A stretch of 64,000 nucleotides of DNA. It comes from Spirosoma foliorum (GTDB lineage: Bacteria; Bacteroidota; Bacteroidia; Cytophagales; Spirosomataceae). Shown in pieces: positions 9,462 to 18,665 of this stretch. Each line of letters begins with the position of its first letter. The stretch's first letter is position 1. The notes beneath the pieces are model-generated. The model was not told the DNA's origin. It did not search any database and saw only the letters and a program-made list of their open reading frames with translations. Both the position numbers and the translations under genes were made by a program. Location: NCBI RefSeq assembly GCF_014117325.1, contig NZ_CP059732.1, positions 7,319,001-7,383,000 on the forward strand. Direction: 5' to 3'.

Positions 9462-10403
9462 CTAACTTAATGCTTGTGCAATTTTAGTGTATGCATTGGA
9501 TTCAACCTGCCGGATTGCCAGGCCAATCATATTTTTTATCGCTAATGGCGACGAAATTCCGTGGGCAATAATCACATTACCGTTGACACCCAGAATTGGG
9601 CTACCGCCTACCGATTCGTAATTGGTTTTATCCAGAAATTCATCACTCAAGCCGCGTTGGCTGGCAACCTTATAAAAAGACTCACCAAGTTTGAACATGG
9701 CGTTTCCGGTAAAGCCGTCGGTTATAATTACGTCGGCCTTTCCCTCAAAGAAGTCTCCTCCTTCCATATTGCCAACAAAATTAATCCGACGATTTTCTTT
9801 CAGAAGCTGATGAGCTGCCTGGGCCACCAGTGAGCCTTTCTGCTCTTCTGAACCGATATTCATTAAGGCTACACGAGGTTGATCAATACCAAAGGTGTAT
9901 TGTGCATAGATTGAGCCTATTATACCAAATTGAGCGAGTACTTCAGGTTTGCAATCGGCATTGGCACCAATATCGAGCATAACGGCATACCCCCCTGTAA
10001 GTTGCGGAACAAAGCCAGCAATACAGGGTCGTAAAATACCTTCAATTGCTTTAATGCTGAACAGGGCACCTACATGCATAGCGCCCGTGTTGCCTGCGCT
10101 ACAAAAGGCGTTGACCTGGCCATCCTTCAAAAGCTTAAACCCAACTCCAATGCTGGAATTGGGTTTTTGCGAGAGCGCCTTGGTTGGGTGCTCACTCATT
10201 TCTATAACGTCATCGGCGTTAACCAATTCGATATTGGTAACGGCCTCAGCACCCTGCTTTTGAATAAGTGTCTGCAGGATAGACTGTTTTCCAATCAGCA
10301 CAATAGTTACATGCTCCGGCAATTCTGCAGCGGCCATTATAACTCCTTCCACAATTGCTTCGGGAGCGAAATCGCCACCCATTGCGTCCACTGCAATTTT
10401 CAT
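9462..10403 (-). CDS. plsX: Phosphate acyltransferase PlsX
   Basis: A 313-residue protein opening '[20 protein letters not shown]', the PlsX hallmark. Further conserved parts are '[14 protein letters not shown]' near residue 100 and '[13 protein letters not shown]' near residue 230. It converts acyl-ACP to acyl-phosphate for phospholipid synthesis at the membrane. It sits in the standard rpmF-plsX-fabH order. Confidence 0.97.
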   Translation of the reverse strand: MKIAVDAMGGDFAPEAIVEGVIMAAAELPEHVTIVLIGKQSILQTLIQKQGAEAVTNIELVNADDVIEMSEHPTKALSQKPNSSIGVGFKLLKDGQVNAFCSAGNTGAMHVGALFSIKAIEGILRPCIAGFVPQLTGGYAVMLDIGANADCKPEVLAQFGIIGSIYAQYTFGIDQPRVALMNIGSEEQKGSLVAQAAHQLLKENRRINFVGNMEGGDFFEGKADVIITDGFTGNAMFKLGESFYKVASQRGLSDEFLDKTNYESVGGSPILGVNGNVIIAHGISSPLAIKNMIGLAIRQVESNAYTKIAQALS

Positions 10404-10487
10404 TGACTCGGTTGGTTCAATATCTCCCAGATAAGCTGGATTATAAACTAAATACGCGTAAAAATAGGGAGGTAGCAGGCAATAAAA

Positions 10488-10531
10488 AAGTATTTCGCGT
10501 TCATCTTCGGAAAGACGTCAACGAAATACTT
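10488..10531 (-). terminator. Probable terminator after rpmF
   Basis: Arms 10488-10497 and 10522-10531 (AAGTATTTCG and its complement) are followed on the minus strand by T residues. It lies in the rpmF-plsX gap, so plsX may have its own promoter or be reached by read-through. Confidence 0.6.
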
Positions 10532-10549
10532 CTTGAAAAGCAATACAAT

Positions 10550-10744
10550 TTAGGCCGTTTTGGCGTAATTCTCGATAATCATTTGCCCTTTGTAGAACAG
10601 ATTGCCTTCGAAAACGTGAGCATGGTGGCGCTGATGCACTTCACCAGTCTGAGCGTCGGTTGAAAGAGCTACTGGAGTAGCTACATAATGTGTTCTGCGC
10701 TTATCGCGACGGGTGCTTGAGTGGCGTCGTTTGGGGTGTGCCAT
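10550..10744 (-). CDS. rpmF: 50S ribosomal protein L32
   Basis: A 64-residue basic protein beginning 'MAHPKRRHSSTRRDKRR', the L32 signature. The C-terminal half is typical of Bacteroidota L32, and the zinc-binding cysteines found in some L32 proteins are absent. It lies between DUF177 and plsX, the usual chromosomal position. Confidence 0.95.
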   Translation of the reverse strand: MAHPKRRHSSTRRDKRRTHYVATPVALSTDAQTGEVHQRHHAHVFEGNLFYKGQMIIENYAKTA

Positions 10745-10750
10745 TGTCTT

Positions 10751-10859
10751 AAGTTATAAAGTTGTCAAGTTATTTAGTTGTAGAGTTGGTGGTTGCAGGG
10801 GCTATTTAACTTTATAACACTACAACCGCTACGGCGGACCGTCTATAACTCTATAACTT
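10751..10859. repeat. Imperfect intercistronic hairpin, AAGTTATAAAGTT words
   Basis: The outer ends (AAGTTATAAAGTT and AACTCTATAACTT) are near-complements, with several TAACTTTATAAC-like words inside. It fills the DUF177-rpmF gap. Pairing is weaker than in the neighbouring hairpins. Confidence 0.45.
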
Positions 10860-10862
10860 CAT

Positions 10863-11411
10863 TTAATTATCACTCAGTTTTCGCAAAGCGGCCCAGCGAG
10901 GATCAATAGCTGGCTGGTCGTCTGCATCGTTATTCTCTGCTTTGTCGTCGCCCGAACGATAAATAACTTTACCATTCTGGTCATCATCGTAGTCATCTTC
11001 GTCACGAAAACGGGGGTGAAGCCGTTTCATGGGAAGGGATAGACTGATAAATTCAAAAATGTAGTGCGCTACATTAATTGTTGCTGTGTTCCGCTCGATG
11101 AGTTCGATTTCGTCGCTCAGTTCTTCATTGTGATCACCGAACTTGAGTAACATTGTCTGTTCTGTATCAACAGGCTCCTCATATTCATCGAGACTCCGGT
11201 CGCAGGTTTGGTCAACCGTACCTACGATGTGGAAATCCAGCCGAATCATCGTTTCCGATTTCTCGAGTACTAAATGCGTTTGAACCTGGCCGGTTTTGAT
11301 CAACTCCTGCTCCATTGCAGCAAAAAACGAACTGTCCGATGTAAAATCGTACTCGTAGCGTTTGTTGTCCAGACCGACAATGTGAATGTCGTATGCGCGT
11401 AATGGATTCAC
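10863..11411 (-). CDS. DUF177 (YceD-like) protein
   Basis: An acidic protein of about 180 residues that lies upstream of rpmF in most bacteria; YceD/DUF177 members are linked to 23S rRNA or L32 maturation. I prefer the GTG at 11411 ('VNPLRAYDIHIVGL'), because Bacteroidota homologues begin at this point; a TTG at 11444 would add 11 residues. The central 'CDRSLDEYEEPVD' segment is characteristic. It is the first gene of the minus-strand cluster ending at accC. Confidence 0.85.
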   Translation of the reverse strand: MNPLRAYDIHIVGLDNKRYEYDFTSDSSFFAAMEQELIKTGQVQTHLVLEKSETMIRLDFHIVGTVDQTCDRSLDEYEEPVDTEQTMLLKFGDHNEELSDEIELIERNTATINVAHYIFEFISLSLPMKRLHPRFRDEDDYDDDQNGKVIYRSGDDKAENNDADDQPAIDPRWAALRKLSDN

Positions 11412-11517
11412 GTTTGTTTCTCTGCCGCTTTTGCGGCCTGTCAAAAATAAGACCGCAAAGGTACGAAATGTTTGTTAATCAGGAAAGTGATGTGTTGAAA
11501 AAGGTTTATCGCAAGGT

Positions 11518-11587
11518 GTTTTTTGACAGGATTACAGGATTAAACGGACTTTTATGAGTCTGAAATCCTGTAATCCTGTCAAAAAAC
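11518..11587. repeat. Perfect inverted repeat, 24-bp arms
   Basis: Arms 11518-11541 and 11564-11587 are exact complements built on GACAGGATTACAGGATT. It lies between the divergent DUF177 and EamA genes, where a terminator is not expected, so it may be a mobile or structural repeat. Confidence 0.75.
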
Positions 11588-11693
11588 AGTAGTTGGTACT
11601 TGAAATTTAATTTGCCTGATTTCTCAATTACCTAATAACCGATTCTTTTCAGACATTTATTCGGCGGTTTTTGTAGCCTTATGGAACTTGAAT

Positions 11694-12599
11694 ATGCTCT
11701 TAACGATCTTGACAATTACCTCATTTGCGGTTCTGGTACGTATCGTAGCAAATCCATTATCTAATGTTTTCCAGAAACAATTGACACAGCGGGCGGCCAA
11801 TCCACTGTTTATCATGTCGGCTACTTACGGCGTTCTAACCTTACTTGGGTTTTTCTTCTGGTCGCACCTTCGTTTTTCCGATTTGTCTGCTGCCTTTTGG
11901 CAAAGTATGCTGTTTAGTAGCCTATTTGCCATGTTTGGGAATGTGTTTCTGGTACGGGCTATGCATATAGGTGATTTATCAGTATTGGGGCCTATCAATG
12001 CGTATAAAGCCGTGGTTGGGATGCTGTTCAGTATATTTCTGCTAAACGAAATTCCCGGATGGTGGGGATTGACTGGCGTCGCACTGATTGTGGCTGGAAG
12101 TTACGTCGTCCTGAATGATAAACGGCAACGTAACGGAAGTGCCGGATTATCAAGCGTGGGCTTGTTTCAACGCCCGGAAGTCAGACTACGGTTGGCAGCT
12201 TTAGTGCTTTCGGCTGTTGATGGAGCCTTCCTCAAAAAAGCAATTATTCTCTCGACCCCAACCATCGCTTTCTTTTATTGGTGTGTACTCGGTTTTGCGT
12301 TTACACTTGTCTGGATTTTGCTAAGTATGCGAGCAACGTGGCGAGATCAGATCAACATACTGTTTACACACAAAACGACCTATTTGGCCTTATGTGCGGC
12401 TGTTGGGGTAACACAAATGGCCAGTAATATCGTGCTGGCAAGTATGCCGGTCGGGTATGCGCTGGCACTATTCCAGATATCGGCATTAGTGAGTGTATTA
12501 TTCGGCTACCAATTCTTCCGGGAGCAGGGAATCCTAAGGAAATTGATCGGGGCGGGGATTATGGTAGCTGGCGCCGTACTAATTACAGTTCTCGGATAA
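11694..12599 (+). CDS. EamA/DMT-family transporter
   Basis: A protein of about 300 residues with roughly ten hydrophobic segments in two repeated EamA halves. The first half ends near 'LTGVALIVAGSYVVLND' (about residue 140) and the second near 'LIGAGIMVAGAVLITVLG' at the C-terminus. It is an inner-membrane drug/metabolite-type exporter of unknown substrate. I choose the ATG at 11694; a TTG lies two codons upstream. Confidence 0.85.
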   Translation: MLLTILTITSFAVLVRIVANPLSNVFQKQLTQRAANPLFIMSATYGVLTLLGFFFWSHLRFSDLSAAFWQSMLFSSLFAMFGNVFLVRAMHIGDLSVLGPINAYKAVVGMLFSIFLLNEIPGWWGLTGVALIVAGSYVVLNDKRQRNGSAGLSSVGLFQRPEVRLRLAALVLSAVDGAFLKKAIILSTPTIAFFYWCVLGFAFTLVWILLSMRATWRDQINILFTHKTTYLALCAAVGVTQMASNIVLASMPVGYALALFQISALVSVLFGYQFFREQGILRKLIGAGIMVAGAVLITVLG

Positions 12600-12646
12600 C
12601 TATCTTTCCAACTTATAAGTTATGCTTACCAAACTATTCTCTTACT

Positions 12647-12856
12647 ATGGCACAATATAAACTTGTTGAAAAGCATACCATCGAGCACCACAATGAATAT
12701 TATGAGGTGCACGCTACACAGAATGATGATCAGTCGAAAAGCCTGTTTTTTACGACAAACGAAGAAAATCTGGAAGAAGTAGCGGCTGCCATTGTTGCTG
12801 AGCACCTGCCTGGTGTGAAACACTGGACCGTAATCCCGCATCGTAAAGACAGCTAA
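12647..12856 (+). CDS. Small hypothetical protein, 69 residues
   Basis: I do not recognise this family. It is a charged soluble protein ('MAQYKLVEKHTIEHHNEYYE' start) with no signal peptide or membrane segment. It begins 47 bp after the EamA transporter on the same strand and may be co-transcribed with it. Codon use matches the host genes. Confidence 0.6.
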   Translation: MAQYKLVEKHTIEHHNEYYEVHATQNDDQSKSLFFTTNEENLEEVAAAIVAEHLPGVKHWTVIPHRKDS

Positions 12857-13042
12857 GAGCGTCTTTAATTAATGTATTAACGAAAATTGATAGGTTACTA
12901 AATACGTTGTTTTTTGATGGCAATGCAAAATTTTAACCAATCCTTAAACATTTTCGCTTGATTATAGTTAGGCCAAATCTTATCTTCACATTACAAATAG
13001 TACTCTACCTAAAAAGTAGGATTGCTACCGTAACCTGTGACG

Positions 13043-14560
13043 ATGAAGATTGGCCAAACTCTTTGCCTGATGGGCATGCTAATCGGGATGACCTGCCGGA
13101 TTGCACCTGCCCAGACGCTTACTGCCGCTCAGGCCCGAACCGACTTTACTTATCTTAAGCGCAAGCTTGATTTACTCCATCCAGGTATGGGTTATTACAC
13201 CCCCAGGCCTCGTATGGAGCAGCTTTACGATTCGCTGTATAATCGGCTAACGGCGCCAATGGATTATCTTGCGTTTTACCATAATGTGAGCCCATTCGTT
13301 ACGGCTATTAAGGATGGGCATACGAATCTGAATCACCGCAAGAACTACATTGGCAAACAAACACGCTTCCTGCCATTTTATATTCGCCCGGTCGATAGCA
13401 AATACTTTATTAGCCACAATGTATCGGCTGATACGAGCCTTCAGCGTGGCACTGAGTTGCTTGCGATCAACGATCGGGCTGTAGCCGATTTGCACCGTGA
13501 ACTGATGGAGTCGGACCATTCCGGGTCCGATGGTGACAATCTGACAGGCCGTCGGCAGTGGAGTCTGGTACAATTTGCCGATTACTATGCCGCCTGGTAT
13601 GGTTCGGCCGATTCGGTTTCGATTTCATACCGGCTCGCTGGCGATACGTTAGTGCGGAAAACACGCCTGCGCTGTCCAAATCTGAGTACTTTCCGGACAG
13701 TTATACGCCGTCGGTACGGCGTTGAGCTAAATCAACAGCCTAACCTATCCGTTCGGGTTGTGGATACACTCACCCATACAGCGGTATTGCGAGTTGCGTC
13801 ATTTATGGGGTTGAAAAAGCGAGATCCATTTCAATGGGCCTTTAACCGTCGCCTGAAACAAGCCTTTAAGCAAATAAAACGCGATAATATCCAGAACTTG
13901 GTGGTTGATATGCAGGGGAATGGGGGTGGTGTTGTGCTGAACTCTGCCCGATTATTGCGCTATTGGATGCCCAAACCGTTTCGGATGATGGAGCAGGAGG
14001 AAATGACACGGGCAGCTCGCGCCGAACTTGTTACGCGTTGGAACCCACTGTCGGCGTTGAATTTTAGTCTGCAATATAAATCGGATAAAGCAGGCGGGTT
14101 TTCCAGTCGTTCGTCTCAACGACGTTATCGGCCTCGGTCTAAAGATAGCTTTACGGGGAATTTGTACTTCCTGATGAACGGGGCCTCTTTTTCGGCAACC
14201 ACGTCGGTATTAGCGAAAACACTGGATGCGGGTATGGGAACATTTATTGGCGAAGCCAGCGGGAGCGCGTACTGGGGTGACTTTGCGGGCCATTTTAAAA
14301 CCGTAACGCTTCCATACTCGCGGATTCAAATTCGGATTCCTCTGAAAAAATTAACCCATGCCGTGGGACCTGATCGGGCTAATGGCTTTACGGTTGAGCC
14401 AGACTTTACCGTTGCGCGTAGTTACAATGACCTGATGACTAATCGTGATTACGTACTGGATTATACCCTTCGATTAATTCGTCAGGGAGTAGTTGCTCGA
14501 AAACCAATTCCATTCCGACCTTTGCAGGCGTCTTTGCCGTTGCCTCCTGTTCAGGAATAG
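13043..14560 (+). CDS. Secreted S41-family peptidase (tail-specific protease fold)
   Basis: About 505 residues with a signal peptide ending near 'RIAPAQ'. Conserved S41 parts are 'NLVVDMQGNGGGVVLNSARL' near residue 300 and 'NGASFSATTSVLAKTLD' near residue 390, where the serine is the likely nucleophile. A PDZ-like stretch 'LLAINDRAVADLHREL' lies near residue 140. It probably degrades or trims peptides in the periplasm. I start at the ATG at 13043 because it gives a cleaner signal peptide than the GTG two codons upstream. Confidence 0.85.
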   Translation: MKIGQTLCLMGMLIGMTCRIAPAQTLTAAQARTDFTYLKRKLDLLHPGMGYYTPRPRMEQLYDSLYNRLTAPMDYLAFYHNVSPFVTAIKDGHTNLNHRKNYIGKQTRFLPFYIRPVDSKYFISHNVSADTSLQRGTELLAINDRAVADLHRELMESDHSGSDGDNLTGRRQWSLVQFADYYAAWYGSADSVSISYRLAGDTLVRKTRLRCPNLSTFRTVIRRRYGVELNQQPNLSVRVVDTLTHTAVLRVASFMGLKKRDPFQWAFNRRLKQAFKQIKRDNIQNLVVDMQGNGGGVVLNSARLLRYWMPKPFRMMEQEEMTRAARAELVTRWNPLSALNFSLQYKSDKAGGFSSRSSQRRYRPRSKDSFTGNLYFLMNGASFSATTSVLAKTLDAGMGTFIGEASGSAYWGDFAGHFKTVTLPYSRIQIRIPLKKLTHAVGPDRANGFTVEPDFTVARSYNDLMTNRDYVLDYTLRLIRQGVVARKPIPFRPLQASLPLPPVQE

Positions 14561-14655
14561 ACTTTGTCAGAGGGCGAAAAGCGAACTGATTCCGATCAGA
14601 AAACTGTTTACTGATAAACGCGCCGAAATTCACTTGGGCGCTAACCGATTCGTTA

Positions 14656-15195
14656 GTGTATTGTATTGTTGACGTTGAAACAACCGGGGGCGTAAAAGGC
14701 CCAGCTCGCCTTACTGAAATTGCCATCTTCCGCCACGACGGTCAGCAGGTTGTTGATTCGTTCCACACGTTGCTGAACCCCGAATGTCCAATTCCGCCAT
14801 TTATCCGTCATCTGACGGGAATTACTGAAGAAATGGTTCAGGATGCCCCTTTATTTGCCGATGTGGCTAAAGAGGTGCTTCGAATAACGGAAGGAGCTGT
14901 TTTTGTTGCTCACAACGTCGGGTTCGATTTTAATTTCATTCAAAAAGAGTTGAATTGGTTAGGCTACGATTTCTTTCGTCGGACTCTCTGTACTGTTCGA
15001 ACGAGTCGTAAGCTGATTCCGGGCTATCCTTCCTATAGTTTAGGAAAGTTGTGCCGTTCGCTGAACATTCCGCTTAATGGCCGCCATCGGGCAAAAGGTG
15101 ATGCGGCAGCTACCGTCTTATTATTTGAAATGTTGCTTCAGCACGATTCGAATGGAATCATTCCGCGTGTTGTAAGCTCAGTCGACGAGCAATAA
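14656..15195 (+). CDS. DnaQ-like DEDDh 3'-5' exonuclease
   Basis: A 179-residue exonuclease domain with ExoI 'VDVETTG' (Asp6, Glu8), ExoII 'VAHNVGFDFNFI' near residue 92, and the ExoIII 'HRAKGDAAAT' block near residue 150 holding the catalytic His and Asp. Such domains remove 3' nucleotides from DNA or RNA. It resembles the DNA polymerase III epsilon/PolC exonuclease domain without extra parts. The start is a GTG at 14656; the frame stays open about 65 nt upstream without a better start. Confidence 0.86.
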   Translation: MYCIVDVETTGGVKGPARLTEIAIFRHDGQQVVDSFHTLLNPECPIPPFIRHLTGITEEMVQDAPLFADVAKEVLRITEGAVFVAHNVGFDFNFIQKELNWLGYDFFRRTLCTVRTSRKLIPGYPSYSLGKLCRSLNIPLNGRHRAKGDAAATVLLFEMLLQHDSNGIIPRVVSSVDEQ

Positions 15196-15222
15196 TACAC
15201 AAGGTCCTACCCTGATTGTCGG

Positions 15223-18200
15223 CTAATTTGAGTGGGGAATATTCGTTGGTGTTATGCGAAATCGTTGCTTATTGATCGGACCAATAGGAATTTCTATGGT
15301 CGCCTGAACACCGTTAGCTGGCTTACTTTGCCAGGAAATTCGCCCGCCTAGCAACGCCACCCTTGATTCGATGTTGCTGATACCCAGGCCTGATGCCTTT
15401 TTCTGTGCCTGTTCATAGTTAAAGCCAAGCCCATTGTCCTGATAAATTAATATCAGGTGATCGGACTGATAGAGCACATTTAAATCAATCCGGCTAGCAT
15501 TGGCATGTTTGAGGGAGTTACTGACCAGTTCCTGGGTAATTCGATACAACATGACTTCGGTGTTCGTCGGAAACCGGTTGCTCTCTTCTATGGTACCGCT
15601 AAGGCGAAAGCGGGCATGGATAACACCACTGTCGCTAATGCGGGAGAATAACTCATCAACGGCGGCTATGTAGCCATGTCGTTCTAAGGTTTGGGGATTC
15701 AACTTGCGAAGCAGGTTTCTGATATCACCAATGGTGTCGTTGATCAACTGGAATATAGTGGATTTGATTGCCGACATTTTGGGGCTCTCGCCAGCCAGCT
15801 GCGTAAGCTGAGTGGTGTACAATTTGATCGTGGCCAGCCGCGTGCCGATTTCATCGTGCAGATCGCGTGCAATTTCCTTTTTCACCTGTTCCTGTATGTC
15901 ATACGATAAGCGCAGACGGTCCACTTCCTGCTGGCGAATAACCTTTTCCCGTTGACGAATCCAGGTCCAAACTGCCAGAATGATCAACAAAATAACGATT
16001 AGCATAAAGGACATCTTTCGCCAGAAAGGTGGCTCTATATGAATTGCTAACTTGTGAATTCGGTGGCTCCAATGGCCATCCAGATTGGCGGCTTTTACCT
16101 GGAATGTATAATCGCCGGGAGGTAAGTTGGCGTAGCGTACATAGTTCCGCTCGCCCGCGACTACCCACTGGGGATCGTAGCCGGTTAGTTGATATTGGTA
16201 GTTGTTTTGCCCATTACTGAAAAAATCCAGGGCGGCAAATTCCAACGACAGCGTATTTTGAGTATGATCGAGGTCAATGCGGGTAGCTTCGCCTACATAG
16301 GTATCCATTGTAAAGGGCACTTCGTTGATAGTCAGCGAATAAATGTGGACGTACGGATTGAACGAACTGCTCCGAAAGGCGTCGGGTCGAAACCGATTAA
16401 ACCCGTTGACTCCCCCAAAATATAATTCCCCATTCGCTAGTCGCACGAACGCATTTCCATTGAATTCGTATCCTTGAAGTCCATCATTAGGCGTAAAGTT
16501 TTTGATGGCCTGCGTACTTGGGTCAAGCTGCGAGATACCGCGGTTGGTACTCATCCAGATTTTGTTCCGAGCGTCGGTAATGGTCCCATAAACAAACGAG
16601 TTGGCCAGACCCTGTCGTTCGGTGTACAGCCGAAACTGGCCTGTTTGCACATTGAGCGCCACCGCGCCCCGATCGCAGGCAAGCCAGAGTGTCTGCTTGC
16701 TAATATCGGGCCGAATGTTGAGGATCATATAGCCTTTTAAACCCGACCGAACAAAGCGCCAGTTGAGCGATTGGTCGCCCTGTGATGGAGTGGTTCCGCT
16801 CGTAGACGTTCCAGGCCTAGGTCGGGATAATTGATAGCAGTAATAACCATTCAGGTAGGTGCCAACCCATAACTGTTGATTGGGGGCATCGTACCAAAGA
16901 CTAAAAACATTTTGCCCGGTTAGAACGGGCACTTTCGACCACTTGCGTTTAATGGGGTTGAGCGCATAAAGGCCGTCTTCGGTGGCCGCTATAAGCATGG
17001 TATCAGAAACACTGACCATGTTGCGCACGTAATTGGCCCCTAACAAACTGGGCGACGAGGGGAATAATATGGACTCGAAGACTTCGGTTTTAGGGTTAAA
17101 TGCCATAACACCGCCCGGTCGGCCGACCCAAATACGCCGTTGCGGATCGCGGTAAAGACTTCGGGCAATGCCCCTAATAGGGCCACTGCTGGTTGGTGGA
17201 CTGGCCAGATATCAGTCGACAATTCGATTGGTACGTGGGTCCAGAACATTGATGCCATTTTGCGTAAGTATCCACAATCGGTCGTATCGCTCTTCTAGAA
17301 ACCCCCGAATGGTGTAATTACTTAGCTTTTGATCGGCAGGGAGCGTATCAGCAACCTGATTTTTTATCATCCCTCCGAAGAGAAAGGCATCGGGGACAAT
17401 ACGAGCAAGGCCGTCTGGATCAGTATTAGCCCAGACAATCCCCAGATTATCGATGTAAATTTTACTGATTTTAAACTCGCTCAGCCGGGGCGTATTCTTC
17501 ATGAAACTATATACCTGACCAAACAATCGCGACCGTTTGTCGAAATAAAGTACCCCATCATTCTGGGTACCGAGCCAAAGCCGACCCCGTTGGTCGGAGG
17601 CCAGACTATAAATTGCGCTAATCGGGTTGTTTCTGACAGTGGCGTATGTTTGATAGGACGCTCGACGATAATCAAATCGAATTAAGCCCGTTCCCGTCCC
17701 AAGCCAGGCGATATCGTCGGAATCAATATAGAATGAAAAAACGACCTGAGGTGGCCCGAATAAATTGTGCGAGTGATTACTGAAATAATGGGAGAGTTTA
17801 TGGCTTTTGGGATTATAGCGCAGTAGCCCTGTAGAAGAATGCAACCAGATATCGCCCGAAGGGGTGCGCACGGCTGAACTTTGCAAATCGTATTCTTTGG
17901 TAGGGTGTAGGTTGGCGGCCAAAATGGTCTTGTGCCGCTTGCGATAATCGAATTGGACTAACCCTTCTGAATCGCTGAGGTAGATCAGCTCATTTTGATT
18001 GATGGAAAAAGGAATGGTACGACTGCTCTGACGCGTACGTCTACCATTGGGTTTGCTAACCGCGAAGCAATCGAAACGATCTTTTTTTCGATCATACCGA
18101 TTTAGCCCATCTTCGGTACCAATCCATAAATTTCCATCCGAATCTTCAACAATACCGAAAATATTGATTCCCCGAATAGAGCCAGATTGAACTGAACCAT

Positions 18201-18453
18201 CTTTACCCAACGATGGCCGATAGGTGCGAAAGTGATGCCCATCATAGCGATTCAGGCCGTCCTGCGTACCCAGCCACAGAAATCCACGGGTATCTTTCAG
18301 CATGTAATAAACCGATCCCTGGGTGAGTCCATCACTAACACCAACATGGTCGATCCGAAACGTAGTACCCAGCGAGGTTGATTGTGTCCACCCAGCCCAA
18401 GGCAGCAGGAGCCAGCATAGCAGGTGGAAGCATAAGCAGCCAAGTCGCGTCAT
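15223..18453 (-). pseudogene. Two-component propeller sensor histidine kinase, split by one in-frame TGA
   Basis: One continuous frame of 1,077 codons is interrupted only by a TGA at 17212-17214 (codon 414); no frameshift is needed. The 413-residue front part has a signal peptide and repeated two-component-regulator propeller motifs ('GFLWLGTQDGLNRYD'). The rest continues the propeller, then a Y_Y_Y domain, one membrane helix, a HisKA_3 domain with 'ARDLHDEIGTR' (His near residue 866) and a HATPase domain. It would sense an extracellular ligand and phosphorylate a NarL/LuxR-type regulator. If translation restarts, a 627-residue protein from ATG 17106 lacks the signal peptide. The stop may be a real mutation, perhaps CGA to TGA, or a sequencing error. 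Confidence 0.85.
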
Positions 18454-18665
18454 GGTACTAAAGTAGGATTGGAGGAAGGTACTGTAAATGAGCTATCTAT
18501 TTACTGAAAATACAAGTTTGTTAATTAATAAATACCATTTTTATGCCATCCTGCGCAACCGAAAGCAATAATGTAGCGCGAATTTTACGAGGGAAGGCGG
18601 TTTGCTGTAAATTCGTTGGGCTATTCAATCTCTTTTAGTAGAACCTTCATCAAAAATCATCAACA

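Noticed and set aside
17107..17211. Frameshift splitting the sensor kinase
   Set aside because: Both parts are in the same frame; only a TGA at 17212-17214 separates them.
17040..17258. 72-codon minus-strand frame over the kinase break
   Set aside because: It is in another frame and the correct frame there encodes conserved propeller sequence ('DPQRRIWVGRPGG').
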